Shown one piece after another: positions 63,595-64,000 of a stretch of 64,000 nucleotides of DNA. A program made the translations under genes and the position numbers. Source of the DNA: Stutzerimonas stutzeri (GTDB taxonomy: Bacteria; Pseudomonadota; Gammaproteobacteria; Pseudomonadales; Pseudomonadaceae); NCBI RefSeq assembly GCF_024448955.1, contig NZ_JAMOIH010000013.1, positions 62,001-126,000 on the forward strand, given 5' to 3'. Numbering within the stretch: the first letter of the stretch is position 1; every line of letters starts with the position of its first letter. The notes under the pieces are model-generated. The model worked only from the letters and a program-made list of their open reading frames with translations. It searched no databases and was not told where the DNA came from.

Positions 63595-64000
63595 ATGAAA
63601 AACGTATTGCTGCTCAATGGCGGAAAACAGTTCGCCCACTCCGATGGCCGCTACAACGCGACCCTTCACGAAACCGCGTTGAGCTTTCTCGACCGTGCCG
63701 GCTACGACGTCAAGCAAACCCAGATCGATGCCGGCTATGAATTGGCAGAGGAGGTCGCCAAGTACCTCTGGGCGGACGTAGTCATTTATCAAATGCCTGG
63801 TTGGTGGATGGGCGCGCCCTGGACAGTGAAGAAGTACCTCGACGAGGTGTTCACCGAGGGCCACGGCAGCCTCTACGCCAACGACGGCCGCACACGCTCC
63901 GATGCGTCGCAAAAGTACGGCAGCGGTGGGTTGTTGCAGGGCAAGCAGTACATGATTTCTGCGACCTGGAATGCGCCGCAGCAGGCCTTCGACGATCCGA
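63595..64000 (+). CDS. mdaB: NAD(P)H:quinone oxidoreductase MdaB (3' end cut by window)
   Basis: Partial flavoprotein, 135 residues visible, starting MKNVLLLNGGKQFAHSDGRYN. It has the flavodoxin-like FMN/FAD site and the segment VVIYQMPGWWMGAPWTVKKYLDEVF typical of MdaB. It reduces quinones by two electrons. It diverges from the ABM-domain gene across 168 bp and runs off the right edge. Confidence 0.9.
   Translation, partial: MKNVLLLNGGKQFAHSDGRYNATLHETALSFLDRAGYDVKQTQIDAGYELAEEVAKYLWADVVIYQMPGWWMGAPWTVKKYLDEVFTEGHGSLYANDGRTRSDASQKYGSGGLLQGKQYMISATWNAPQQAFDDP

Overview
The window is a high-GC gammaproteobacterial chromosome segment. Gene content and order point to Pseudomonas sensu lato, most likely the stutzeri group (Stutzerimonas). 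The cox block (coxB-coxA-cox11-coxC-DUF2909-SURF1-ctaA-cyoE-sco) and the metNIQ / znu-zur / nrdJab / thrB / polA / ersA series follow the order I know from Pseudomonas genomes. Typical REP elements with the core GTAGGAGCGAGCTTGCTCGC are also present. No rRNA, tRNA, CRISPR array, integrase or intact insertion sequence was found.

Layout: (1) 1-3.7 kb, minus strand: sulfate uptake operon oscA-sbp-cysT-cysW-cysA, cysA cut by the window edge. (2) 3.9-10.2 kb: alpha/beta hydrolase, PhoD-like phosphatase, HAD phosphatase, gamma-carbonic anhydrase, AraC regulator and SBF-type transporter. (3) 10.2-10.8 kb: hicAB locus whose toxin frame looks broken. (4) 11-18.3 kb: prlC-yheV, a DUF1835 protein, a secreted protein, an acyltransferase, an SOS-type radical SAM gene with a LexA box, and a small membrane protein. 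(5) 18.3-27.3 kb: caa3-type cytochrome c oxidase with its copper and heme A assembly factors. (6) 27.5-30 kb: methionine ABC importer. (7) 30.3-33.1 kb: catalase HPII and a YgjP-like metallopeptidase. (8) 33.1-39.3 kb: zinc uptake (znuBC-zur, znuA) and split B12-dependent ribonucleotide reductase (nrdJa/nrdJb). (9) 39.5-43.6 kb: ppnN and a three-gene phospholipid set. (10) 43.9-48.2 kb: thrB, DUF2782, polA and the ErsA/Spot 42-position sRNA. (11) 48.6-59.5 kb: an accessory catabolic cluster where engB normally follows polA. It holds a TRAP transporter, a crotonase-fold protein, a class III CoA-transferase, a serine/alanine-glyoxylate type aminotransferase, a 1000-residue FAD/Fe-S 2-hydroxyacid dehydrogenase, a GntR/FCD regulator and a GlcG/HbpS-like protein. 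(12) 59.6-64 kb: a DUF4105 (Lnb-like) protein with an added HEXXH segment, three tandem DUF2388 proteins, DUF1127, an ABM-domain protein and a truncated mdaB.

The strongest candidate for an undescribed system is region 11. It encodes an importer for an unknown carboxylate, CoA activation, a crotonase-fold step lacking both classical catalytic glutamates, oxidation of a 2-hydroxyacid and a glyoxylate-type transamination, with its own regulator. Other points of note are the DUF4105/DUF2388 array, a metallopeptidase that seems to start at ATA, the frameshifted hicA, a (GGGTT)n quadruplex-type repeat, and a two-copy family of nested palindromes.
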